DNA of 64,000 nt from Pseudanabaena sp. UWO311 (GTDB lineage: Bacteria; Cyanobacteriota; Cyanobacteriia; Pseudanabaenales; Pseudanabaenaceae): positions 94,700 through 158,699 of the forward strand of contig NZ_SJEE01000008.1 in assembly GCF_006937785.1 (NCBI RefSeq), in the 5' to 3' direction. The position numbers were made by a program, and so were the translations under genes. The notes below the pieces were generated by a model. It was not told where the DNA came from and searched no databases. It saw only the letters and a list, made by a program, of their open reading frames with translations. This document shows, piece after piece, positions 18,708-26,260 of the stretch. Within the stretch, counting starts at the first letter, position 1. Every line of letters begins with the position of its first letter.

Positions 18708-20465
18708 ATGAAAGAAGGGACAAATTTAGTATTAGTCGTTGATGATGAGTTTGAAATTCAACGCTTATTTAAGCAAATATTTAGAAAAAGAATTCGGAAT
18801 GGAGAGCTAAGTTTTCAATTTGCTCAAAATGGGGTGGAAGCATTAGAGATTCTACGGGAATCCAATTCGATTGACATGATTTTGACCGATATCCAGATGC
18901 CAAAAATGGATGGATTAACCTTATTGACAAACTTAGCAGAGTTTGAATGCCCACTGAAAGCTGTAGTTATTTCTGCATTTGGCGACATGAAGAATATTCG
19001 CACAGCGATGAATCGAGGGGCTTTTGACTTTCTGATGAAACCCATTGATTTTGAAGATTTAGAAATTACAATTAACAAAACTTTGGCGTTTGTTCATGAT
19101 TTGAGAGCGCAAAAGCAAAAGCTACAATCAACGCTGGATCGACTCCATAGCTTAGTTTTCTATGATCAACTGACAGGCTTAAGCAATCGCTATGGACTGT
19201 TGCAAAAAATTGCTAAAAGTATTGAATTAAAGCGAACAAAAGGCATGGCTTTCGCTGTATTAAAGCTAGATGTAGAACGCTATCCCATCATTAAGTCTGG
19301 GTTTGGTCATACGCTTAGCGATCGCCTCCTAGTTGAAATTGCTCGTCGATTGGGAGACTGGGATATTTCATCTAAGGTCGTAGCCCGATTAGAAAGCAAT
19401 GAATTTGCGATATTGATACAGGATGTTAAAAATTTATCTGTCATTGAAAACTACATTGAACAACTTCATCAGCTTTTCAATCTTCCTGTTCAACTTGACG
19501 AGATTACCGTATCATCAAAGACTCATATAGGTGCAGTCATTAGTGATCTAGAAGATAGCCAACCAGAAGACTATTTGAGAGCGGCTGACACTGCCTTCGA
19601 CTATGCAAGAAATGATAGGGAGCGTACTATTTTCTTTGATAATAGTATGCAACAGAAGGCTATTCATCGGGTAAACCTTGAAGTTAATTTGCAAGAAGCG
19701 ATAGAATCTAATCAAATCCTAGTGTATTATCAGCCGATTTTTTCATTGCAAACAGGTAAGATTAGAGGCTTTGAAGCTTTGGCGCGTTGGCTGACCACAG
19801 ATCAGAGATGGATCTCACCCCTAGAGTTCATTCCATTAGCAGAAGAGACAGGATTAATTGTTCCATTAGGTCGTTGGCTTTTGTCAGAAGCTTGTGCACA
19901 AATGGGGCGATGGAAAGCTCAATTTCCTGATATTTGTCCAGACAGCATTAGCATTAATCTATCGAGTTTACAATTAATTAATTCAGAGCTATTGGAAGAT
20001 ATCGATCGCAGTCTAAGCTCCGCAGGCTTGAATGGAGAAAGCTTGAATTTAGAGATTACTGAGAGTGTCTTAATGGAAAATGTCGAAACTGCGATCAATG
20101 TTTTAGCTCGACTTCGAGAACGCTCTATTGGACTTTCAATTGATGATTTTGGCACAGGTTATTCTTCTCTCTCTTATCTCCAATCCCTACCTATCACGGC
20201 TTTAAAAATTGATCGTTCGTTTATTAAAGATATTGACACAAATTCTAATAGTCTAGAAATTACTTCGATGATTATTAATTTATCTAATCAGTTGAAGCTG
20301 AAAGTGGTTGCCGAAGGTATAGAAAAAGATTCCCATACTAACGTTTTGCGAGCTCTTTCCTGTGACTATGGTCAGGGTTTTCTGTTTTCTCCAGCAGTTG
20401 ATGCAACTGCTGCAACTAATCTAATAGCTGCTCAGGGTTTTATGGATGAAGCGGTTTGTAAATGA
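18708..20465 (+). CDS. Response regulator with degenerate GGDEF and intact EAL domain
   Basis: 585 residues: receiver (Asp61 in ILTDIQMP), coiled coil, GGDEF-like domain and C-terminal EAL domain. The GGDEF signature is replaced by ESNEF, so cyclase activity is unlikely. The EAL domain keeps its key motifs: FEALARW, LEITES, DDFGTGYSS, KIDRSFI, VVAEGIE and the late Gln of YGQGF. It should therefore hydrolyse c-di-GMP under control of the receiver, possibly with GTP binding at the dead GGDEF domain as an allosteric site. As the last gene of the block it is a plausible output for the kinases upstream. An AT-rich inverted repeat follows at once. Confidence 0.93.
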   Translation: MKEGTNLVLVVDDEFEIQRLFKQIFRKRIRNGELSFQFAQNGVEALEILRESNSIDMILTDIQMPKMDGLTLLTNLAEFECPLKAVVISAFGDMKNIRTAMNRGAFDFLMKPIDFEDLEITINKTLAFVHDLRAQKQKLQSTLDRLHSLVFYDQLTGLSNRYGLLQKIAKSIELKRTKGMAFAVLKLDVERYPIIKSGFGHTLSDRLLVEIARRLGDWDISSKVVARLESNEFAILIQDVKNLSVIENYIEQLHQLFNLPVQLDEITVSSKTHIGAVISDLEDSQPEDYLRAADTAFDYARNDRERTIFFDNSMQQKAIHRVNLEVNLQEAIESNQILVYYQPIFSLQTGKIRGFEALARWLTTDQRWISPLEFIPLAEETGLIVPLGRWLLSEACAQMGRWKAQFPDICPDSISINLSSLQLINSELLEDIDRSLSSAGLNGESLNLEITESVLMENVETAINVLARLRERSIGLSIDDFGTGYSSLSYLQSLPITALKIDRSFIKDIDTNSNSLEITSMIINLSNQLKLKVVAEGIEKDSHTNVLRALSCDYGQGFLFSPAVDATAATNLIAAQGFMDEAVCK

Positions 20466-20474
20466 GCACTTTGG

Positions 20475-20508
20475 AAAAGTCAATAATTTTTAAAAATTAT
20501 TGGCTTTT
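20475..20508. terminator. Inverted repeat between convergent genes
   Basis: An AT-rich stem with arms of about 16 nt (one G-T type mismatch) lies between the end of the REC-GGDEF-EAL gene and the end of the convergent PATAN-REC gene. It is flanked by A and T runs and can serve both strands as a terminator. Confidence 0.6.
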
Positions 20509-20528
20509 GCTCTTAAATCCCAGAGCCC

Positions 20529-21599
20529 TTATCGTTTGCTATATTTCTCGACTGTTGTCAGTAACTCCTTTTCCCCAAATGGTTTAGTTAGATATTCAGT
20601 AGCACCAACCATCCTAGCTTTGACGCGATCTATAAAACCATCCTTGCCAGTGAGCATAATAATTGGAACCTTCGCGAACGCACTAGACTTACGGAGCATT
20701 CCACATAATTCATATCCATCGATCTCTGGCATAGTGATATCACACAAAATTAGATCAGGATTATGTTGAAAGATCAAGCTTAAAGCTTTAATAGGGCTAG
20801 ATACTGCCATCACTTGGAAGCCGTGATTATGCAGAATATATTCAACAGCTCGACAAATTGTTACACTGTCATCAATGCATAGAATTCGGGGCGATTTCAC
20901 CTTTACTTGTTGCGGTGTACTCATTGCTAATGGAGTAATTGCAACTTGCCCAAAGCAGATTGCATCATAGATCATCTGACCGATATGACTAATATCTTGC
21001 CCTGCGTATCGTGATAGCTGACGGATTGTCGTTTTACCATCAATCCAAGTATTTAAGAGTGGTAGAGCCTCTTGAGTTAGCAATACTGGGCATTGATCGA
21101 TTGACTGTAAAACTGGATAAAATCTCTTCCATGTCTGAAGCTGTTGTGAATGTTCAGAACTAATCTGTGAAAACTTGAATTGTGTAAGCTTTGGTGTAAG
21201 TGCAGCGCTAATTTCAAAAACAAAGGTTCCTTGATAGAGACCAATAATTTCAAAAAGTACCTCTCGGATTGTGCTTTCGAGAATAGACTTAGCCTGATCA
21301 GGTGTGAGAATTTTGGCTTCAAGGAGCGCCCAAATCTGACCATACTCTAAAACATTAATCCCCAGTTTCGAGCTTGATAGATGATCCAGCGCATGGTCTA
21401 AGCCTAATCCATGTAAATAATCACGTAGACGGGTCAAGTTACTATCAGTATCAGTTGCGTAGATCAATTCTCCGTTATCAAAGAATAAAAACCAGAATTT
21501 TCCTGTGCTCGATTCAATCAATAACTCTCCAGTTCGTTGACCAAACTCGATGAGGTGGATAATTGTATGTACGTCAATTTCTCTGAGCGTGCCTTGCAT
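20529..21599 (-). CDS. PATAN (DUF4388)-REC response regulator, PatA/PixG type
   Basis: 356 residues. The N-terminus (about 1-110) is a PATAN/DUF4388 domain (MQGTLREIDVHTIIHLIEFG), a helical linker region follows, and the C-terminal 120 residues form a receiver with the acidic pair in LCIDDS, phosphoacceptor Asp in ILCDITMP, Thr in MLTGKD and Lys in LTKPF. PatA/PixG/TaxP proteins of this layout start chemotaxis-like operons in cyanobacteria, but no CheY, CheW, MCP or CheA homologs are present in the window, so this one is an orphan. It may be an output or adaptor for the kinase block that ends opposite it. No DNA-binding domain is seen. Confidence 0.9.
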   Translation of the reverse strand: MQGTLREIDVHTIIHLIEFGQRTGELLIESSTGKFWFLFFDNGELIYATDTDSNLTRLRDYLHGLGLDHALDHLSSSKLGINVLEYGQIWALLEAKILTPDQAKSILESTIREVLFEIIGLYQGTFVFEISAALTPKLTQFKFSQISSEHSQQLQTWKRFYPVLQSIDQCPVLLTQEALPLLNTWIDGKTTIRQLSRYAGQDISHIGQMIYDAICFGQVAITPLAMSTPQQVKVKSPRILCIDDSVTICRAVEYILHNHGFQVMAVSSPIKALSLIFQHNPDLILCDITMPEIDGYELCGMLRKSSAFAKVPIIMLTGKDGFIDRVKARMVGATEYLTKPFGEKELLTTVEKYSKR

Positions 21600-21631
21600 G
21601 AGGTGTTACAAATTTGGGTCTTGTCTTTAAA

Positions 21632-21653
21632 TATGTAGAAAGATTTGTCTACA
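21632..21653. promoter_or_regulatory. Small inverted repeat upstream of the PATAN-REC gene
   Basis: Arms ATGTAGA and TCTACAT around an 8-nt centre, about 35-55 nt upstream of the PATAN-REC start. It could be an operator or a small hairpin in the leader. Only the symmetry is seen; no known regulator motif is recognised. Confidence 0.3.
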
Positions 21654-21720
21654 TTACCAGAATTAGTTTCGCTACTTGATTTTAAGGCTTTTTCGCAGCA
21701 ATGCTCACGATAAAAATCAC

Positions 21721-21747
21721 AAAAAAGAGCGCTTAGCGCTCTTTTTT
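21721..21747 (-). terminator. Terminator hairpin after the DUF1636 gene
   Basis: Perfect 12-bp stem with a GAGCGC core and TTA loop, with A and T runs in the arms. It lies one base past the stop of the DUF1636 gene and looks like a rho-independent terminator. Confidence 0.8.
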
Positions 21748-21748
21748 T

Positions 21749-22132
21749 CTATAGAGGTGGTATACGAGCAATTACGCCGCTTTTTAGTGGTTCGGGACGT
21801 TCTTTCCATGACAGCATTCCGTCAGCGCGATCGCAATATATTTCTGCGCAGGACAAAATTGCGGCTGCAGTCATTGGCATGTTTTCGGCATCACTGGGCA
21901 AGTCCCCAAACAAATAGGAATACTTACCTTCAGAAACAAAGGTAACAACGCAGGCATGACTGCAAGCACTCATACAGGAAACAGCGCGAATCTCAAAATG
22001 CGATCGCGATTTCCAGCTTTGTTGTAATTGAGAAAGCTCTTTTAGTAATATTTCGCCACCACTAATACCTACCTTTTTGCCATTTTGCCAAGTGCTGGCA
22101 CAAGTAGTACAAACCAATAAACTATGGGTCAT
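21749..22132 (-). CDS. DUF1636 family Cys-rich protein
   Basis: 127 residues matching the DUF1636 (ferredoxin-like, predicted metal-binding) family. Visible Cys motifs are CTTCA at the N-terminus and a cluster CMSACSHAC in the middle, which resemble the ligands of a thioredoxin-fold 2Fe-2S ferredoxin. In other bacteria this family is often near cobalamin or metal homeostasis genes; nothing of that kind lies next to it here. Function is not known. A hairpin terminator follows directly, and a strong palindrome lies upstream, so it is probably monocistronic. Confidence 0.85.
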   Translation of the reverse strand: MTHSLLVCTTCASTWQNGKKVGISGGEILLKELSQLQQSWKSRSHFEIRAVSCMSACSHACVVTFVSEGKYSYLFGDLPSDAENMPMTAAAILSCAEIYCDRADGMLSWKERPEPLKSGVIARIPPL

Positions 22133-22158
22133 CCATACCTCAATAAAAAAGTTAAATA

Positions 22159-22203
22159 GTTAAGAACTATACTGCCCGCGCAGCGGGCAGTATAGTTCTT
22201 AAC
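22159..22203. repeat. Intergenic perfect hairpin, 21-bp stem
   Basis: 45-nt perfect palindrome with a GCA loop and a GCCCGC/GCGGGC core, lying between the DUF2973 and DUF1636 genes. It has no T-tract, so it is not a typical terminator. A weaker hairpin (8-bp arms, 22205-22231) follows. It belongs to the intergenic palindrome family of this window. Confidence 0.85.
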
Positions 22204-22240
22204 TAATCAATCAACGCAAAGCATTGATTAACAGAGACTG

Positions 22241-22519
22241 CTATTTTTCACTACTAGGTGACGAGTTGTATAAAGCATCAAGTCTTGAGCGAGCGTCATC
22301 AACGTTAATTGATTTAATTACCATTAATGGTTCATCGATATATTTACCATCTTTATCCCATAATTCAGGATGGGCATATTGAGGAGATACTCGGCGGCTA
22401 CGATTATCTTGATAGCCTCGTGAATCATTTTGGGAAAGAGCAATCATGCTACGAATCAGGTTGCTGATTGCAAAGATGGAGAGAATCGTAAAAGCGAGTA
22501 TATAAAGGATCTGTATCAT
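22241..22519 (-). CDS. DUF2973 family small membrane protein
   Basis: 92 residues of the cyanobacterial DUF2973 family: one N-terminal transmembrane helix (about 3-27) and a polar tail with a conserved-looking HPELWDKDG stretch. It lies 89 nt downstream of a DUF2605 gene on the same strand, so they are probably co-transcribed. Function is unknown; a membrane-anchored accessory role is only a guess. Confidence 0.8.
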   Translation of the reverse strand: MIQILYILAFTILSIFAISNLIRSMIALSQNDSRGYQDNRSRRVSPQYAHPELWDKDGKYIDEPLMVIKSINVDDARSRLDALYNSSPSSEK

Positions 22520-22608
22520 GTCTACTTTCCTGAAAAAATATATAAATTAAGTGAACTAAGGCTTAAGTGGAAAAATCAGGGGCTAGAATTAAAATCAAAA
22601 TTAAAGTT

Positions 22609-22926
22609 TTAAATTACTTGATTACGATAGTAGCGCATCCCTACGGCTTGGCATTCCATAAGTAGTGCATGCCAAGGTCTCATCGTCATCATGTCTACGC
22701 CAACTTGGTGTCCTGTAACTCGAAACAAAGCGCTCGCCGCTGCAACTTCTTTGAGAGCATTTTCAACTCGTTCAAGCAAATTTTGCTGATCTGATTCTTG
22801 CAAGAAATTTAGTCGTTCATTGGAGAGTAATTTCTGAGAGCGGTTAAACCAATAGGTGAAATCTTCTAGTAATGGCTCAAGAAGTTGTCTGAGCATTTCG
22901 GGATCAGGACTAGCGGTATTACTCAT
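22609..22926 (-). CDS. DUF2605 family protein
   Basis: The ATG at 22926 is preferred over a TTG at 22941 because a GGAG lies at a suitable distance before it; this gives 105 residues. The protein is small and helical, with LLEPLLEDFTYWFNRS and a conserved-looking C-terminal MRPWHALLMECQAVGMRYY, as in the cyanobacterial DUF2605 family. It precedes the DUF2973 gene and is divergent from mazG (113-nt shared promoter region). No function is known. Confidence 0.82.
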   Translation of the reverse strand: MSNTASPDPEMLRQLLEPLLEDFTYWFNRSQKLLSNERLNFLQESDQQNLLERVENALKEVAAASALFRVTGHQVGVDMMTMRPWHALLMECQAVGMRYYRNQVI

Positions 22927-23039
22927 GAGGCGGATCTCCAACGATAAGCTTGTTGCTGTATATAGTGTGTTAAAAGCAATATTTTTTTATACAAATTATT
23001 ATAGCATTTCGTTACTTTTCTTAACATTAAACAAATATT

Positions 23040-23861
23040 ATGACTTTTGCTCCAACTGGTAATTTTTCGGCTAATTTGATCGCACTCCAGCATTTGATCG
23101 ATGTGGTGGCGAAGTTACGATCGCCTGATGGTGGATGTCCTTGGGATTTAAAGCAAACACCCGAAAGTTTGATCCCCTATGTGATTGAGGAAGCTTATGA
23201 GGTAGTGGATGCAATCCAAAGTGGTGATAGTAAGGCTATCGCTGAAGAATTAGGAGATCTGCTAATGCAAGTGGTTTTGCAGTCACAAATAGCTAGTGAA
23301 ACTAATCAATTTTCGATCGCGGAAGTTGCGGAAGGGATCGCTCAAAAGCTAATCCGCCGACATCCCCATGTATTTGGCGAGCTTAAGACTGAAAATATGG
23401 ATGAAATCCATCAAAACTGGGAGAGGATTAAGGCTGAGGAAAAGGGTGAAGACTTAGCGACAACTCAAAGACTTAGTTACAAACTCAAGCGCTATGCGCG
23501 ATCGCTGCCGCCCTTAACAGCTGGCATGAAAATATCTCAAAAAGCGGCAGCGAATGGTTTTGAGTGGGAAAATGCCGATGGTGTCTGGGCGAAATTTCAT
23601 GAAGAGTTGGATGAATTGCGTCATGCTCTAGAGCATGAATCCAAAGAAAATCAACAGGCGGAACTGGGAGATTTGCTATTCACCCTCATTAATGTGGCGC
23701 GTTGGTACGATCTCGATCCATCGGTCGCTTTGCAATCAACCAACCAAAAATTTATTCAGCGCCTTGAGGTGATTGAGACATTGAGCGATCGCCCCATCGA
23801 TAGCTTCACTGCTGAGGAGCTAGACAATCTCTGGAAACAAGCAAAAGAGCAACTTAAATAA
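23040..23861 (+). CDS. mazG: Nucleoside triphosphate pyrophosphohydrolase MazG
   Basis: 273 residues with two MazG-type helical domains. The first carries GGCPWDLKQTPESLIPYVIEEAYE and EELGDLLMQV; the second has FHEELDEL and AELGDLLFTL. The EExxE and ExxD acidic clusters that bind Mg2+ are present in both. MazG hydrolyses NTPs, including non-canonical ones, to NMP and pyrophosphate, a house-cleaning role. Length is normal for full-length two-domain MazG. The gene ends at a bidirectional hairpin terminator shared with the convergent small Cys-rich gene. Confidence 0.95.
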   Translation: MTFAPTGNFSANLIALQHLIDVVAKLRSPDGGCPWDLKQTPESLIPYVIEEAYEVVDAIQSGDSKAIAEELGDLLMQVVLQSQIASETNQFSIAEVAEGIAQKLIRRHPHVFGELKTENMDEIHQNWERIKAEEKGEDLATTQRLSYKLKRYARSLPPLTAGMKISQKAAANGFEWENADGVWAKFHEELDELRHALEHESKENQQAELGDLLFTLINVARWYDLDPSVALQSTNQKFIQRLEVIETLSDRPIDSFTAEELDNLWKQAKEQLK

Positions 23862-23889
23862 AAAAAGCCTCGCTTAGCGAGGCTTTTTT
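23861..23889. terminator. Bidirectional terminator, mazG and small Cys-rich gene
   Basis: Perfect 13-bp stem with a TTA loop, A-run on the left and T-run on the right. It touches both stop codons of the convergent genes and suits both directions. Confidence 0.85.
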
Positions 23890-24068
23890 TATTGATCGGC
23901 GGGTGCATCTGGAGGCAGAAAACGGGAATCAGAAATTTCGATCAGTTTATCGATTGATGTCTCGGCTAAAAGTTTGCGAGCTTTAGCGAGATATTCTAAG
24001 TTGGGACATTGATCACCGAGGATACAGCCATTGGTGCATTCTTCTTGACAATTGACTTGGCGAGACAT
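23889..24068 (-). CDS. Small conserved Cys-rich protein
   Basis: 59 residues from the ATG at 24068; a longer frame upstream has poor starts. The N-terminus has four Cys in CQEECTNGC and DQC, a possible metal or Fe-S site, followed by a helical segment EYLAKARKLLAE. The family is not one I can name. The gene ends at the bidirectional terminator shared with mazG. Small size and the dense Cys motif make it a candidate metal-binding protein, but that is inference. Confidence 0.6.
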   Translation of the reverse strand: MSRQVNCQEECTNGCILGDQCPNLEYLAKARKLLAETSIDKLIEISDSRFLPPDAPADQ

Positions 24069-24139
24069 GAGTTTTGGAGCAGATTGTGAACTAGAGTTCA
24101 AGCCTACTATAGCAGTACAAGAGATCGCTAGTCTCAAGC

Positions 24140-24194
24140 AAAACCCAAAAGATAAATGGCGGCATTTCGCCCCGCCACTTATCTTTTGGGTTTT
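24140..24194. repeat. Intergenic hairpin with AAACCCAAAA border
   Basis: A 55-nt hairpin with arms of about 23 nt (one mismatch) and a GGCGG core, bordered by AAAACCCAAAA and its complement. The same border recurs in hairpins at 29592, 37874 and 53670. Confidence 0.85.
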
Positions 24195-24200
24195 ATCTAT

Positions 24201-24237
24201 AAATAAAAAAGCAGCGCGTAGCGCTGCTTTTTTATTT
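24201..24237 (-). terminator. Terminator hairpin after tRNA-Leu
   Basis: Perfect 17-bp stem with a GTA loop; the arms end in long A and T runs. It lies just past the tRNA 3' end on the minus strand and probably stops tRNA transcription. Confidence 0.75.
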
Positions 24238-24240
24238 ATA

Positions 24241-24321
24241 TGCGGTCAGAGAGACTCGAACTCTCACAGCTTTCGCCACCACCACCTCAAGATGGCGTGT
24301 CTACCATTCCACCATGACCGC
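24241..24321 (-). tRNA. tRNA-Leu (anticodon GAG)
   Basis: On the minus strand the sequence folds as a class II tRNA: 7-bp acceptor GCGGTCA/TGACCGC with discriminator A, D-arm GGTGGAATGGTAGA, anticodon stem CCATC/GGTGG around loop TTGAGGT (anticodon GAG), a long variable arm typical of Leu, and T-arm with GTTCGAGTC. The CCA end is not encoded. Confidence 0.93.
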
Positions 24322-24388
24322 AATTGCCTTTTTAGTGCTTAACTATATTACAGCAATAGTGCAAACATGCAATAGCTTTTGAATATAT

Positions 24389-24443
24389 AAAAGCTAAAAA
24401 CCTGTACCGCCCGCTGCGCGGGCGGTACAGGTTTTTGGCTTTT
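24389..24443. repeat. Intergenic hairpin, 26-bp stem
   Basis: 55-nt hairpin with a TGC loop and a CCGCCCGC/GCGGGCGG core, one G-T mismatch. It lies between tRNA-Leu and the divergent hydrolase gene, where no terminator is needed, so it belongs to the dispersed palindrome family. Confidence 0.85.
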
Positions 24444-24524
24444 ATACTTGATTTTAAATAAATCCAATATGCTATTTTGATCGTAAATTGCTGTAAATCA
24501 CAAAACACAAAGCCTCAAACTTTA

Positions 24525-25445
24525 ATGTCTGAATCATCCCTAGAATCATTGCAAAATGAACATATCCAAAAGCGATCGCCTAAACCTTGGGTTCGCCCTG
24601 TCGCGATCGCTGGGATTGTAATTGCCAGTTTTTACAGTTCTGTTTGCGCTTTATTTTGGTTTGGACAAACTAAGTTAATCTTTTCACCAGTTAAAGAAAT
24701 TACGACTACGCCTGCTGAGTTTAATGCCAAGTATGAAGATGTCTTAATTCCTGTCCAGAATACTGATGGAAAGACTGAAAATATTCATGGCTGGTGGTTA
24801 CCCAATGCCAAGCAAGAAGCAAAAAGTAATTTAGGCGATCGCCAAGTGCTCTTGTATTTGCATGGCAAGGGCAATAATATTAGTGCTAATGCAAAACATG
24901 CTAATCGCTTAATGCGGATGGGGTTCTCTGTTTTAGTAATTGATTATCGCGGCTATGGTAGAAGTGATGGCGCATTTCCTACGGAATCATCAGTTTATAC
25001 AGATGCACAAAGTGCTTGGGATTATTTAATCCAAAAAGGTTATAAGCCAAATCAGATAATGATTTATGGTCATTCGTTAGGTGGTGCGATCGCGATCGAT
25101 CTTGCTGCGAAGCATCCCGATGCATTGGGAATGATTGTCGATGCTTCATTCACTACGATGAGTGACATGGCTCAACTCGATCCTAAATATCGCATTTTTC
25201 CGATTGATTTATTAATTCACCAACGTTTTGATTCGATCGCTAAAGTGCGATCGCTAGCGGTTCCTGTGCTTTACATTCATGGCACTGCGGATGATCTCAT
25301 TCCTTCAGTGATGTCTCAGCGATTATATGAAGCGACATCATCAAAAAAACAAATTGTTTTTATTCCCAATGCTGGACATAACAATACGGCAGCTACCAAT
25401 GAGCCACTATATTTAAATTCTATTCGCAGTTTTTTTAACTTATAG
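24525..25445 (+). CDS. Membrane-anchored alpha/beta hydrolase (BEM46-like)
   Basis: 306 residues from the ATG at 24525. An N-terminal membrane helix (about 22-46) anchors the protein. The hydrolase domain shows the oxyanion region LYLHGKGNN, nucleophile elbow GHSLGG, the acid in HGTADDLIP and the catalytic His in NAGHNN. Similar proteins of the BEM46/ABHD13 group are esterases or thioesterases with poorly known substrates. The catalytic triad looks complete, so it should be an active serine hydrolase facing one side of the membrane. The substrate cannot be told. The stop codon lies inside a hairpin. Confidence 0.85.
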   Translation: MSESSLESLQNEHIQKRSPKPWVRPVAIAGIVIASFYSSVCALFWFGQTKLIFSPVKEITTTPAEFNAKYEDVLIPVQNTDGKTENIHGWWLPNAKQEAKSNLGDRQVLLYLHGKGNNISANAKHANRLMRMGFSVLVIDYRGYGRSDGAFPTESSVYTDAQSAWDYLIQKGYKPNQIMIYGHSLGGAIAIDLAAKHPDALGMIVDASFTTMSDMAQLDPKYRIFPIDLLIHQRFDSIAKVRSLAVPVLYIHGTADDLIPSVMSQRLYEATSSKKQIVFIPNAGHNNTAATNEPLYLNSIRSFFNL

Positions 25446-25472
25446 AATTAGCCTGATTGGCTAATTCTATAA
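25440..25472 (+). terminator. Hairpin at hydrolase stop codon
   Basis: 14-bp perfect stem with a TGATT loop; the stop codon lies in the left arm. There is no T-tract, so termination would be weak. Confidence 0.55.
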
Positions 25473-25505
25473 GGCAAGCATCACAAGTTATAGGAATATC
25501 AACCT

Positions 25506-26045
25506 ATGGAGCAAATCTTTCTTTTTGTTGATGTTGATGGAGTAATTAATACAAGCATTAATGTAGATTCCCTGTTTCTTGGTACATACCAAGGAATAGA
25601 TCTATTTGGTGGCCCATCACCTCTTGCCAAAGCTTTTCTTCAAGCCGTAGATAAGGCTCAACATATTAAGCCCTTTTGGATGTCTTCAGGTTGGAGAGAA
25701 CACTCTACTGTCTGGAATCGTTGGGCTGAGGTTACTCCTTGGATTGTTGGTTATCCTATCTCTTTCAATAAAGCTAAATATGTTATGGATAGATATGCCA
25801 GACAATTATCGCTTGATGAAATAGATGATGGCAAAACTATAGCGGTTTTATATCATTCTGGAAATATTCCTAGAATTGTATGGATTGAAGATGGTTTTCC
25901 TCAATCTGCGATTTTGTGGGCTGAACAGGATTCTAGAGTAACTCTAATCAATACCATTCACCCTTCTGATCCCTCACTTTTAGGGATTCAAGCTTGGAAT
26001 ATTGATTCGATATCGCAAGCATTAAATATAAAGCTAGATATCTAA
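25506..26045 (+). CDS. HAD-like domain protein
   Basis: 179 residues. The start FLFVDVDGVIN carries the DxDG motif of HAD-superfamily phosphatases, and the rest (for example WRWAE-like Trp-rich stretches, IVWIEDGF near the C-terminus) resembles small HAD-domain proteins annotated without function in actinobacteria and cyanobacteria. A Mg2+-dependent phosphatase activity is possible. No operon partner is obvious: a hairpin separates it from the upstream hydrolase and another follows it. Confidence 0.7.
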   Translation: MEQIFLFVDVDGVINTSINVDSLFLGTYQGIDLFGGPSPLAKAFLQAVDKAQHIKPFWMSSGWREHSTVWNRWAEVTPWIVGYPISFNKAKYVMDRYARQLSLDEIDDGKTIAVLYHSGNIPRIVWIEDGFPQSAILWAEQDSRVTLINTIHPSDPSLLGIQAWNIDSISQALNIKLDI

Positions 26046-26050
26046 TACCA

Positions 26051-26081
26051 AAACACAAAATGGCGTAGCCATTTTGTGTTT
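26051..26081 (+). terminator. Hairpin after the HAD gene (part of a dispersed repeat)
   Basis: Perfect 14-bp stem with a GTA loop followed by a T-run. It forms one end of a longer repeat (26044-26146) that has a second copy near 53791-53880 in the other orientation. Confidence 0.75.
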
Positions 26082-26151
26082 TTAAAACCCTTACGGGATT
26101 TGGTTTTTTATTCATAAAAGTGTCGCCACATTTTTGTGAATTGGTATAAAA

Positions 26152-26241
26152 ACTGATGTTACGTGGAACGCAGATGAAGAATTTCCTACTGCTTGCCCCC
26201 AACCTTGAGGATAGCTGGAATTCCTTCTACGTAACATCAGT
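26152..26241. repeat. 90-bp element with 13-bp inverted ends
   Basis: Starts with ACTGATGTTACGT and ends with its exact complement. Inner arms GAAGAATTTCC and GGAATTCCTTC add further pairing. It codes for nothing evident and lies downstream of gatB. It could be a MITE-like element or a structured RNA. Confidence 0.6.
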
Positions 26242-26260
26242 AATACGTAAGTGGGTACGA

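Noticed and set aside
22430..22612. 60-residue ORF over the DUF2973 start region
   Set aside because: Antisense shadow of a real gene with no family features.
23889..24137. 82-residue version of the small Cys-rich protein
   Set aside because: The N-terminal extension lacks similarity to the rest and the internal ATG at 24068 gives a compact protein starting just before the Cys motif.
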